Positions 1-6,875 are shown, counted from the first letter of the stretch. The stretch is 8,148 nt of DNA from Phycisphaerales bacterium (GCA_030680655.1 JAUXUZ010000478.1:1-8148); one strand, 5' to 3'. Numbers and translations: made by a program. The notes: generated by a model not told the origin, from the letters alone.

Positions 1-1383
1 GCGGTAGCGCCGCGTGAACGACGCGTAGGTCCGCGGCGTGCCGACCGAGGTCCACCTGGCCGACGTCCCCAGCCGCGGGTACGCCCGGCGCACAATCGAG
101 AGCAGGCGTTCCTCGAGGGCACGCTTCGCCCGGTCGTACCCGGCCTCGTCGAGCCCTTCCCAATCCGCCAGGTCGATGTGCGTGGTGACCATCGCGGCCC
201 GGTGCCCGGGCGGGGCGGAGAGCTCGTCGCCCGGCGAGGAGATCGAGAGGAAGCAGTTGTTCCCTGCGCCCAGCGGACGCGAAGGCTCAGGGAGAAACTG
301 GTGGTGCGTGAGCGGATGATCGGCCACCTCGTCCTCGGGCACACCGAGTGTGAGCAGGGCCGCTCCCCCGAGGGACTTTTCGTCGCGCTCGCACCAGGGG
401 CGTAGCGCCTCAGCGATCGGGCCCGGCGCGAGCTCAGCGGTATTCCAGATTGGGACGGTCGAGACAAGCACGTCAGCGGTCCACTCCCCCCGCTGCGTCT
501 GCACGCGGAACCGCGGTGAGCCCGCGCCGCTCGCGACGGTGATGCGTTCGACGCTCGTGGACCGGTGCAGACCGACGCCCAGCTCGAAAGCCCGGCGCTC
601 GATCGCGGTCCAGAGCCCGTACATCCCGCCCAGCGGCCGCGAGATTGCACCGCGGATCGCCACACCGAGCGAGGCGTTTACGAGCGGCGCGGTGTCAACC
701 TGTCCGTGCACTGTGTCCTCAACGACCATCGCGAGGAAGCCCCGCAGCAGCGTGTCTCGCTCCAGCCCCGCGTGCCGCAGCGCATCGCCGACGGTCCAGT
801 TTAGGTAACGCAGGGCGGGCCAGTGGCTGAGCGGGATCGTGCGGGCGGCGCGGACCAGGTCGCCCACCCCGCGGAAGGGGAGTCGCGGGCTGCGCCGGCT
901 CGCCGCCCAGAAAACCGCTCCCACGTCGTCCATCAGCCGCCAGAAGCGTTGGTGCCCGGGCGTGTCACCGAGCGCCCGAGCGCGAGAGACCCTCCACGCA
1001 ACCGGATCGGCCGGCAGATCGAACCGGTGCTCGCCGATCCACGCCGTGTAGCCGCTCAGGTGCTCCAGGTTGGCGTCGCGCACACCGATCGCCTCGAGCA
1101 TCACGTCACCAGCCCCACCAGGCGTGTAGTCAACGAGCGTCGTCGCCCCCACATCAAACGCGAACCCCGAGCGACGGAAGTACCCCGAGCACCCCCCCAG
1201 CGTCCGGTGGGCCTCCAGCACATCGCACTGCACACCCGCCGCGGCGAGCCGGGCACCCGTCGCGACGCCCGTCAGCCCACCTCCGATGACCAGCACGCGT
1301 GTGTGCCGCGGCGGCACCAGGCTCGCGGCGCGAGCGGGCTGAGGGGGTTCGGCCGGAGCATCCAATGCGGGGCCGCCGGGCAT
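1..1383 (-). CDS. FAD-dependent oxidoreductase, phytoene desaturase / carotenoid isomerase (CrtI/CrtISO)-like, C-terminus cut by window edge
   Basis: The minus strand is open from an ATG at 1383 to base 1, giving 461 codons without a stop. Near the N-terminus it reads RVLVIGGGLTGVATGARLAAAG (residues about 29-50), a Rossmann FAD-binding fold with GGGLTG at 34-39, and an acidic ribose-binding Glu at 57. Then follows GGCSGYFRRSGFAFDVGAT (63-81), matching the 'GG..g.f...Gf.fD.G.t' signature of CrtI/CrtISO/retinol-saturase-like enzymes. The visible end (GTPRTYASFTRR) resembles the segment just before the last FAD motif in that family, so I estimate 50-80 residues are missing. Family members desaturate or isomerise polyene lipids at the membrane using FAD; the substrate cannot be told here. 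The start is uncertain: about 28 residues precede the fold, no clear ribosome binding site is seen, and GTG at 1317 or TTG at 1389 are alternatives. It lies downstream of the ATPase gene on the same strand, but a terminator hairpin separates them. A more general amine-oxidase-type FAD enzyme is the alternative. Confidence 0.85.
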   Translation of the reverse strand, partial: MPGGPALDAPAEPPQPARAASLVPPRHTRVLVIGGGLTGVATGARLAAAGVQCDVLEAHRTLGGCSGYFRRSGFAFDVGATTLVDYTPGGAGDVMLEAIGVRDANLEHLSGYTAWIGEHRFDLPADPVAWRVSRARALGDTPGHQRFWRLMDDVGAVFWAASRRSPRLPFRGVGDLVRAARTIPLSHWPALRYLNWTVGDALRHAGLERDTLLRGFLAMVVEDTVHGQVDTAPLVNASLGVAIRGAISRPLGGMYGLWTAIERRAFELGVGLHRSTSVERITVASGAGSPRFRVQTQRGEWTADVLVSTVPIWNTAELAPGPIAEALRPWCERDEKSLGGAALLTLGVPEDEVADHPLTHHQFLPEPSRPLGAGNNCFLSISSPGDELSAPPGHRAAMVTTHIDLADWEGLDEAGYDRAKRALEERLLSIVRRAYPRLGTSARWTSVGTPRTYASFTRRYR

Positions 1384-1420
1384 CCCCAAGCGTAGTTCAA
1401 CGCTCGTGTCGACCCCAATG

Positions 1421-1448
1421 AAAACGGCCGGCGGAAGGCCGCCGGCCG
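1421..1448 (-). terminator. Intrinsic terminator of the P1B ATPase gene
   Basis: Read on the minus strand, a perfect 10-bp GC stem (CGGCCGGCGG pairing with CCGCCGGCCG, 1425-1434 with 1439-1448) with a 4-base loop is followed directly by TTTT (complement of 1421-1424). It begins 24 bases after the ATPase stop codon and ends 37 bases before the start of the FAD oxidoreductase gene. This is the classic layout of a Rho-independent terminator, although the T-run is short. Confidence 0.8.
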
Positions 1449-1472
1449 AAGAGACTCTGTTGAATCTGGGAC

Positions 1473-3482
1473 TCAAGCGGGCTGAGGCGCGGGCTGCGCC
1501 AGCGACATGCTCGCGGCACGGCGGGTCCGCTGCTCCGCGTCGTCCTCGGCGCCCAGCGAGTAAGCCTCGCCGAAGCGGAAGAGCCGGAACGAGTTGCCGA
1601 TCACCAGCACATCACCGAGGAAGTGGAAGACCAGCGCCTGCCAGACCTCCAGCTTGCCGCTGGTCGCCAGCGCGAGTCCCACCAGCGCGACGACCACGCT
1701 GATGGCAAGGTTCTGCGCGATGATCGCACGGTTGCGCCTGGCCAACTCGATCAGGAACGGGATGCGTGAGAGGTCGTCGTTCATCAGCGCCACGCCCGCC
1801 GAATTGGTCGCGATGTCGCTGCCCGACAGGCCCATCGCGACGCCGACGTCCGCCGCGGCGAGGCTCGGGCCGTCGTTGATGCCGTCGCCGACCATCAGCA
1901 CGCGCCGGCCGTCCCTGGTCAGCCGCTGCACCTCGGCGTGCTTCTCTTCGGGGAGGCACTCGGCCTCGACCATGTCAACACCCACGGAGCGCCCGACCCG
2001 CTCGGCGACGCTGAGCCGGTCGCCGGTGAAGATCGCCAGGCGCTTCACGCCCAGCTCGCGCAGGCGATCGATCACCGCCTTGGTCGCGGGGCGGACCTTG
2101 TCCTCAAGGCCGACCGCGCCCAGGTAGTGGCCGTCGCGCATCACGTGCACGCCGCTCATGCCGTCGATGCGCGCCAGCACCGCCTCGCTCGCCTCGCGAA
2201 CGCCGGGGTTCAACTCGGTGAGCCACGAGAGCCGGCCCACGTGGAGCGTTCCAGAGGGCGTGACGGCCCGGATGCCGCGCCCGTGGATCTCTTCAACCTC
2301 GCTGGGTGCAACGAGCGAGACGCGCGCCGCCGCCGCCGTCGCGACGATGCTGCGTGCGAGGGGGTGGTTGCTGCTCTGCTCGGCCGTTGCGGCCGCCGCC
2401 AGCAGTTCGGCCGCTTCAACACCGGGCGCCGGTGCGAGACGGCTGACGGCGAACTTGCCGGTGGTGATCGTGCCGGTCTTGTCGAAGACCACGGTGTCAA
2501 CATCGGCCGCGGCCTCGAGGTGCTTGGCCTCTTTGATCATCACGCCAAGGCGTGCGGCGGCGGCGAATGCGGCGACCATCGCCGTCGGGCTGCTCAGCAG
2601 CAGCGCGCCGGGGCACGCGACGATGAGCACGTTGATGGCGCGGTTGACGTCCTGCGTGAGGAAGGCCGCCAGGAAGGCAAGCGAGATCGCCACCGGCACA
2701 TAGAACGACGCGACCTGCTCGATCAGGAGCTGTCGCGGCGTCTTAGTGCGCTCGGCGCTGGCGATGAGCTCGCTCACCTTGCCGATCGTTGTGTCGCTGC
2801 CGAGCTGGGTCACCCGCAGGTCGAGCACGCTGGAGAGGTTCGTGGTGCCCGCGTAGACCGGGTCGTTCACGGCGACCTCGTGGGGCGCCGCCTCGCCGGT
2901 CAGCGAGGCCTGGTCCATCGTGCTGCGGCCGTTGATGACGGTGCCGTCAACCGAGAGGTTCTCGCCCGGACGGACGCGGACGGTGTCGCCGATGACGACC
3001 TCGCCCAGGGGGAGCTCGATCTCCTGGCCGTCACGCACCACGCGGGCAACGTTCGGCGTGAGCTTGACGAGCTCTTCGATAACGCGCTTGGCCGAGATGC
3101 TGGTGCGGTTGAGGAACTGGTCGGCCACAAGCAGGATCAAGGCCAGCCAGCCGGCGGCCTCGTACTGCCCGACGGCGACCGAGGCGATGATCGCAAGGCT
3201 GGCAAGGCTGCCGGTGCTCGCGCGCCCTTTCATCAGCTCCTTCCACGCCAGCCAGACCATGCGCCCGCCCAGCGCGACAGCCGCGATCAGGGCGAGGAAC
3301 TGAACAGTGTTCTCGTGGACGATGCTCGAGAAGACCGTCCGGGCCAGGAACGCGGCGATGAGCAGTACACCGCCGAGCAGGTAGAGCAGCAGCACGCGTT
3401 CTGACTGGATCTCGTCTGCGTGCCCGCAGCAGCCGCCGGAGTGGTCGTGATCGGAATGAACGTGGTGGGTGTCGGTTGCCAT
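1473..3482 (-). CDS. Heavy-metal-translocating P1B-type ATPase with CPG transmembrane motif
   Basis: This 669-residue membrane pump couples ATP hydrolysis to transport of a metal cation across the cytoplasmic membrane. It has the P1B plan of eight membrane helices: about 28-50, 58-78, 90-104, 107-123, 258-276, 282-303, 588-606 and 612-632. The actuator loop is TGEA (195-198), the phosphorylated aspartate is D334 in DKTGT, the P1B-specific His-Pro is H373-P374 in SSNHPLA, followed by GRG (401-403), TGD (486-488) and GDGINDGPS (532-540). The membrane metal site reads C290-P291-G292 instead of the usual CPC or SPC. In the last helix H620 occupies the place of the His of P1B-4 'HEGGT' and of the Asp of zinc pumps. 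There is no HMA domain; instead residues 6-21 form a His/Cys tail (HHVHSDHDHSGGCCGH). Length and lack of HMA resemble P1B-4 (Co/Fe/Zn) pumps, but the metal is not settled by sequence. The start is the first ATG in frame and no Shine-Dalgarno is evident. It diverges from gpsA, and no regulator gene is adjacent. Confidence 0.93.
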   Translation of the reverse strand: MATDTHHVHSDHDHSGGCCGHADEIQSERVLLLYLLGGVLLIAAFLARTVFSSIVHENTVQFLALIAAVALGGRMVWLAWKELMKGRASTGSLASLAIIASVAVGQYEAAGWLALILLVADQFLNRTSISAKRVIEELVKLTPNVARVVRDGQEIELPLGEVVIGDTVRVRPGENLSVDGTVINGRSTMDQASLTGEAAPHEVAVNDPVYAGTTNLSSVLDLRVTQLGSDTTIGKVSELIASAERTKTPRQLLIEQVASFYVPVAISLAFLAAFLTQDVNRAINVLIVACPGALLLSSPTAMVAAFAAAARLGVMIKEAKHLEAAADVDTVVFDKTGTITTGKFAVSRLAPAPGVEAAELLAAAATAEQSSNHPLARSIVATAAAARVSLVAPSEVEEIHGRGIRAVTPSGTLHVGRLSWLTELNPGVREASEAVLARIDGMSGVHVMRDGHYLGAVGLEDKVRPATKAVIDRLRELGVKRLAIFTGDRLSVAERVGRSVGVDMVEAECLPEEKHAEVQRLTRDGRRVLMVGDGINDGPSLAAADVGVAMGLSGSDIATNSAGVALMNDDLSRIPFLIELARRNRAIIAQNLAISVVVALVGLALATSGKLEVWQALVFHFLGDVLVIGNSFRLFRFGEAYSLGAEDDAEQRTRRAASMSLAQPAPQPA

Positions 3483-3723
3483 GTGCGTGTGTCGAAAACC
3501 GAAGTGAGAGGAAACGGCCGGAGGGGCAAGATATCTGCCCTGAAACCGGGCCGCAGAACGCGGCGCGGCTTGAAGCTTGAGGCCCTGCGGAGGGCCGGGC
3601 GGCTATCGTAGCAACTGAGCCCGCCGACTCCCGAACCCTTACGCCGCCCGCCCCTCATCGGTTCTCCGGCAGGACCAGCGATCCGGCCAGCAGACAACGC
3701 CCCCGAGGCATTCGCGCAAGAAC
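3483..3723. promoter_or_regulatory. Divergent intergenic region between the ATPase gene and gpsA
   Basis: These 241 bases lie between two divergent start codons and must carry both promoters or leaders. I see no credible gene in them. Visible elements are an AT-richer near-palindrome at 3525-3539 and a small perfect hairpin at 3581-3596 (GGCCCT, loop GCGG, AGGGCC). On the plus strand, TTGAGG (3577-3582) and a TATCGT-like box (3604-3609) are promoter-like, but the 21-base spacing is poor. On the minus strand TATCTT (3534 to 3529) could be a -10 box for the ATPase gene, without a good -35. The promoter assignments are guesses. Confidence 0.5.
3525..3539. promoter_or_regulatory. Near-palindrome GGCA-A-GATATC-TGCC, possible operator
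   Basis: The arms GGCA and TGCC flank the palindrome GATATC, with one extra A on the left side. It is an AT-richer patch in a GC-rich spacer, 43 bases upstream of the ATPase start codon, and overlaps the possible -10 box. A regulator binding site is one reading; chance is another. No regulator gene is in the window. Confidence 0.25.
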
Positions 3724-4803
3724 ATGACCACGAACGGACTCCATCCCGACCGGCTGAACATCACGATCCTGGGGATCGGGCAGATGGGGCTGGTCTGCGC
3801 TGGAATCCTCAGCGACCTCGACCGGGGCCGGGCGTGGCCGTCCAATTCGGGGGGCAAGGCACCCCGCGTAACGCTCTGGGGGCACGAGCCGCAGCAGGTC
3901 GAGGCGCTCGCTCAGACCCGCCGCAGTCCGCGTCTGCCCGGCTTCACGCTGGCCGAGTCGGTTCGCGTCGCGCTGAAGGACCGTGACGCCCTCGCCGATG
4001 CGGACCTCATCATCTCGGCCGTGCCGGTCCAGTTTTCCAGGGGTGCCTGGGAGCGCCTGCGCCCGCAGGTTCCACGAAAAGCGAGCGTCCTGAGCGTTGC
4101 CAAGGGGATCGAGAACGGCTCGCTGCTGCGCCCGCTTGAGATTATCGCCGAGGTGCTCGGCGACGACCCAGACGCCGCCCCACGCCGCACGGCCGCGCTG
4201 AGCGGGCCGACAATCGCCGCTGAACTCGCCCGCTGCCTGCCGGCGACGATGATCGCCGCCGGCGAGGACGAGGCCTTCCGCACGCTCGTTCAGGAACTGT
4301 TCACGACGCGCTGGATGCGCATCTACACAACCGCCGACGTCACAGGCGTGGAACTCGCCGGCGCGATGAAGAACGTCATCGCGATCGCGGCGGGGATCCT
4401 CGACGGCCTGCAGGCCGGGTGCAACGCCAAGAGCGCCCTGCTCGCCCGTGGCCTGGCCGAGATCGCCCGCCTGGGTGTGGCGATGGGCGCAACTTCCGAG
4501 ACGTTCTTCGGTGTTGCCGGTGCGGGGGACCTTGCGACGAGTTGCTTCAGCCTGGAGGGCCGCAACCGCCTCTGCGGCGAGGCTCTCGGGCGCGGCGTGC
4601 GCCTCGATGCCTACCTGGCCCAGTCGCAGCACGTGGTTGAAGGGGTGGCGACAACCCGCAGCGTTGTTGACCTGGCGCGCCGGCACCGAGTCGAGATGCC
4701 GATCACGCAGGCGGTTTCGTCGGTGCTGTTTGATCAGCTTGATCCGATCGACGCGATCGGCCAGCTGATGACGCGCGAGCCGAAGGCCGAGCGCGTGGGC
4801 TGA
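3724..4803 (+). CDS. gpsA: Glycerol-3-phosphate dehydrogenase [NAD(P)+]
   Basis: This 359-residue cytoplasmic enzyme reduces dihydroxyacetone phosphate to sn-glycerol-3-phosphate with NAD(P)H, making the backbone of membrane phospholipids. The N-terminal Rossmann motif is ILGIGQMG (15-22), where GxGxWG is more usual. Next come the substrate-side motifs AVPVQ (99-103), VAKGIE (125-130, K127) and SGPTIAAE (160-167). The all-alpha C-terminal domain holds ELAGAMKNVIAIAAGILDGL (210-229) with the catalytic Lys K216, then TFFGVAGAGDL (260-270) and GRNR (279-282), matching the family 'TF.GL.G.GDL..T....SRN'. Compared with the common 330-340-residue form, there is a 13-residue Arg/Gly/Ser-rich insertion (about 34-46, RGRAWPSNSGGKA) between the first helix and the second strand of the Rossmann fold. 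The start was chosen because the fold begins about 12 residues later; no strong ribosome binding site precedes it. It is probably monocistronic: divergent upstream neighbour, hairpin downstream. Confidence 0.95.
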   Translation: MTTNGLHPDRLNITILGIGQMGLVCAGILSDLDRGRAWPSNSGGKAPRVTLWGHEPQQVEALAQTRRSPRLPGFTLAESVRVALKDRDALADADLIISAVPVQFSRGAWERLRPQVPRKASVLSVAKGIENGSLLRPLEIIAEVLGDDPDAAPRRTAALSGPTIAAELARCLPATMIAAGEDEAFRTLVQELFTTRWMRIYTTADVTGVELAGAMKNVIAIAAGILDGLQAGCNAKSALLARGLAEIARLGVAMGATSETFFGVAGAGDLATSCFSLEGRNRLCGEALGRGVRLDAYLAQSQHVVEGVATTRSVVDLARRHRVEMPITQAVSSVLFDQLDPIDAIGQLMTREPKAERVG

Positions 4804-4805
4804 TC

Positions 4806-4829
4806 GGCCGGTTGGTCGCCGCACCGGCC
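4806..4829 (+). terminator. Hairpin just after gpsA, possible terminator
   Basis: A 7-bp perfect stem (GGCCGGT, 4806-4812, with ACCGGCC, 4823-4829) encloses a 10-base loop and starts two bases after the gpsA stop codon. The following bases (TCTCCGC) lack a T-run, so termination here would be weak or Rho-assisted. The position supports a role at the gpsA 3' end. Confidence 0.45.
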
Positions 4830-5053
4830 TCTCCGCAGCCGATCCTTATAACACCCGTACCAAAGCCCCCAAGCTGCCAATCACGGCCGCACTGAGGTTT
4901 GCCGGCGATGCTGATCCGCACGAGCGGGCTCCCCCTGGCCGCGGTGCAAAGGCCCGACCTAGCCGCTCGATCCCAAGAGAACGCATTGACCCGAGGACGA
5001 AGCGCAGCAGCGAACCTCGCGTGCGCTCACACCCGCAAACCCGGAGCATTCAG
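4830..5053 (+). promoter_or_regulatory. Leader region before the secreted dockerin-like protein gene
   Basis: About 220 bases without a convincing gene. TATAAC at 4847-4852, inside an AT-richer patch, resembles a sigma-70 -10 box, but the bases 17 upstream (CCGGCC) are not a -35. TTGACC at 4986-4991 resembles a -35 but lacks a good -10 at the right distance. If the upstream box is used, the mRNA would have a leader of about 200 bases. I see no tRNA or recognisable riboswitch in it. Confidence 0.3.
5043..5046 (+). promoter_or_regulatory. Shine-Dalgarno GGAG for the secreted dockerin-like protein gene
   Basis: GGAG lies 7 bases before ATG 5054. It decides the start: an in-frame GTG at 5021 would add 11 residues (MRSHPQTRSIQ) before a typical signal peptide and has no such site. 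Confidence 0.7.
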
Positions 5054-6814
5054 ATGACGCGCTCGTTTGGACTGTCACCCTTGGTCGGCCCCTCACTCAC
5101 CGCGCTGTTCTGCACGGTCGCCGGGGCAGCGACGCTCTCGCCCTGCCACACCTTCAGCGTGCCCGGCACCTACGACACGATCTACAACGGCACGAGTAAC
5201 GTGAACGTAAACGTCACCAACGCGAGCGTGAACGACTGCCTCGGCGCCGCCCGCGCGGTGGAGATCACGTGCAATCTCCAATCGCTCTTCGCGGCGACTT
5301 TCGCAAGCGAAGCGACGTGCGACATCACGCTGCCCGGTGGCCAGGTCGTTACCGCGCGCCTCTCGCGCCTGGCCGCGACGTACTCGAACATCACCAACTC
5401 CATCACACGCGTGCCGCTACCGCCCGGCACCACCGTCGCCAACATGACCGGGCTCTGGAACTTCAAGTTCCGCGACAGCTTCAACGACTCCGGCGGTCTC
5501 GCCGAGTCGCGCGTCAGCAACATCGCCGTGAAGGTCTACTCAACCGCGGTGCCCAGCGCCCAGAGCACAATCACCATCACCGATGGTGTCACGACCGCGC
5601 GCACCAACCCGGCGACCGACACCGGCGCGTTCGGTCAGACCTTCGTGAAGATCGATACTCAGGCCGTCAACGGCGCCAACGGCGAGTACATGCGCATCGA
5701 CGCCACCGCGTCGCAGGGCATCCCCAGCCCCAACCGCGGCAACCAGGCCGGGTACGCCGGACCGTGGACCGTCGCGGTCTACAACGCCAACGGTGAGGTG
5801 CTCTACTCCGGCACATCGTCGCTGAGCGTGAACTTCGGTGCCTCGGGCCCTGACAAGAAGGACGGCACCGCGGGCACGATGAGCGCCGGCCCCAACACCA
5901 CCGGGCCGCTCTATGTCTCCTTCATGCCGTGGGACGTCTCGAGCGAGGTGTTCTACGACGATACGAACTTCCCGTCCTACTCGCAGTACCTGCCGCGCGC
6001 GTACCCCCCCTTCGGGATGCGTGGAGAAGCCAACTTTGCACCGTATTACGACTACAGCGTGCGCGTGCAGCGCGGCACCAAGGCCACCAGCCCCGCGTGG
6101 CCCGACCTCTCGACCGTCTACACCAACCGCCCCCTCGGCAGCACGATGACGCCCACCGCGAACGACGAGTTCCGGCTGCTGCGCTTCCGCCTGCCCGGCC
6201 CGATCAACCGCGCCGCCGGTGACTGGCTCGACATCGATACCTCCTACAGCAACCTCCTCGCCAATTACTCGGGCGCTTCGCGCAACGACACGGAGATCGC
6301 CCTGTACGACGCGGCGGGCAACATGATCGCCACCGACGACGACGACGGGGCCGACTTCGCCTCCTCGCTCTCCTTTGGAGCGCAGGCACCCGTCCGTCCC
6401 CACTTGAACGTGGCCAACCCCGGCCTGGACTTCAATGGCCGCGACGGCGCGAACCTCGCCGCCGGTTACTACTACCTGGCGATGACGACCTACAACGCCG
6501 CCTTTGCCAACAACTTCACCGTTGCTCGCAGCACGACCCCCGGCAGCGTGACCGGCAATATCTACGTCACCATTGCGGCGAGCGTCACGCCCGTCACGCA
6601 ATGCGGTCCGGCCGACATCGGCAGCCAGGGAGGCACCGACGGTGCCGACGGCGTGCTCAACAACAACGACTTTGTCGTCTACATCAACCACTTCTTCGCC
6701 AACGACCCCAGCGCTGACATCGGCGTCCAAGGTGGCGTGCCGGGCAGCGACGGTGCCTGGAACAACAACGACTTTATCGTCTTCATCAACCAGTTCTTCG
6801 CTGGCTGCCCGTAA
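5054..6814 (+). CDS. Secreted protein with PPC-like domain and C-terminal GC-type dockerin-like anchor
   Basis: The 586-residue product begins with a Sec signal peptide (hydrophobic core LVGPSLTALFCTVAGAA, cleavage probably near residue 25), so it is exported. The middle is Gly/Asn/Thr/Ser-rich and probably beta-rich. About 370-480 resembles a bacterial pre-peptidase C-terminal (PPC) domain: DTEIALYDAAGNMIATDDDD (412-431) and LAAGYYYLAMTTY (468-480) match 'D..l.lyd..G..ia.nDD...l.aGtYYl'. Residues 520-586 form two tandem dockerin-like repeats of the Phycisphaerae GC type. The mature chain has six cysteines: C31, C62, C73, C89, C517 and C585. I recognise no catalytic motif, and residues 26-370 match no family I can name, so the function is unknown. 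Proteins with this anchor in Phycisphaerae are thought to be secreted or surface-associated; a cohesin-like partner is not seen here. The gene appears to stand alone, with a leader upstream and a strong terminator downstream. Confidence 0.88.
   Translation: MTRSFGLSPLVGPSLTALFCTVAGAATLSPCHTFSVPGTYDTIYNGTSNVNVNVTNASVNDCLGAARAVEITCNLQSLFAATFASEATCDITLPGGQVVTARLSRLAATYSNITNSITRVPLPPGTTVANMTGLWNFKFRDSFNDSGGLAESRVSNIAVKVYSTAVPSAQSTITITDGVTTARTNPATDTGAFGQTFVKIDTQAVNGANGEYMRIDATASQGIPSPNRGNQAGYAGPWTVAVYNANGEVLYSGTSSLSVNFGASGPDKKDGTAGTMSAGPNTTGPLYVSFMPWDVSSEVFYDDTNFPSYSQYLPRAYPPFGMRGEANFAPYYDYSVRVQRGTKATSPAWPDLSTVYTNRPLGSTMTPTANDEFRLLRFRLPGPINRAAGDWLDIDTSYSNLLANYSGASRNDTEIALYDAAGNMIATDDDDGADFASSLSFGAQAPVRPHLNVANPGLDFNGRDGANLAAGYYYLAMTTYNAAFANNFTVARSTTPGSVTGNIYVTIAASVTPVTQCGPADIGSQGGTDGADGVLNNNDFVVYINHFFANDPSADIGVQGGVPGSDGAWNNNDFIVFINQFFAGCP
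6611..6811 (+). repeat. Tandem dockerin-like repeat (2 x about 34 codons)
   Basis: Within the secreted protein gene, repeat 1 (6611-6712, residues 520-553) and repeat 2 (6713-6811, residues 554-586) match at protein and DNA level. Both read ADIG.QGG, then DG, then NNNDF(V/I)V(Y/F)IN.FFA. The codons AAC AAC AAC GAC TTT recur exactly 102 bases apart (6659 and 6761). The calcium-loop pattern D..x..D-G..N..D followed by a short helix is that of a duplicated dockerin half, which supports an internal duplication. Confidence 0.85.
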
Positions 6815-6841
6815 GCCGACGAACGCCGCATGATTCCCCGT

Positions 6842-6875
6842 GACGACCGGCCCGAGTTGGGCCGGTCGTCTTCGT
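6842..6875 (+). terminator. Intrinsic terminator of the dockerin-like protein gene
   Basis: A perfect 12-bp stem (GACGACCGGCCC, 6842-6853, with GGGCCGGTCGTC, 6859-6870) with the loop GAGTT is followed by TTCGTT. It begins 27 bases after the stop codon of the dockerin-like gene. The stem is strong and the T-run is interrupted. Confidence 0.75.

Noticed and set aside
350..1395. Several plus-strand open frames (such as 350-808 and 823-1395)
   Set aside because: All overlap the minus-strand FAD oxidoreductase, which carries clear family motifs across this stretch.
1938..3404. 488-codon open frame on the plus strand
   Set aside because: It lies fully antisense to the P1B ATPase gene, has a His/Asp/Arg-rich composition without motifs, and is explained by high GC at third codon positions.
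1473..3482. Copper-exporting CopA assignment
   Set aside because: There is no HMA CxxC domain, and CPG plus the final-helix His do not match the CPC and Met/Asn/Tyr ligands of copper pumps.
3655..4824. 389-codon open frame on the minus strand
   Set aside because: Antisense to gpsA, whose motifs are unambiguous; the antisense product shows no domain.
4846..5049. 67-codon minus-strand frame in the gap before the secreted protein gene
   Set aside because: No ribosome binding site, no recognisable motif, and Arg/Gly/Ala composition typical of random GC-rich frames.
5021..5053. GTG start at 5021 for the secreted protein
   Set aside because: The GGAG site and signal peptide fit ATG 5054 much better.
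5540..6730. 396-codon open frame on the minus strand
   Set aside because: Antisense to the secreted dockerin-like protein; Val/Gly/Arg-rich shadow without a signature.
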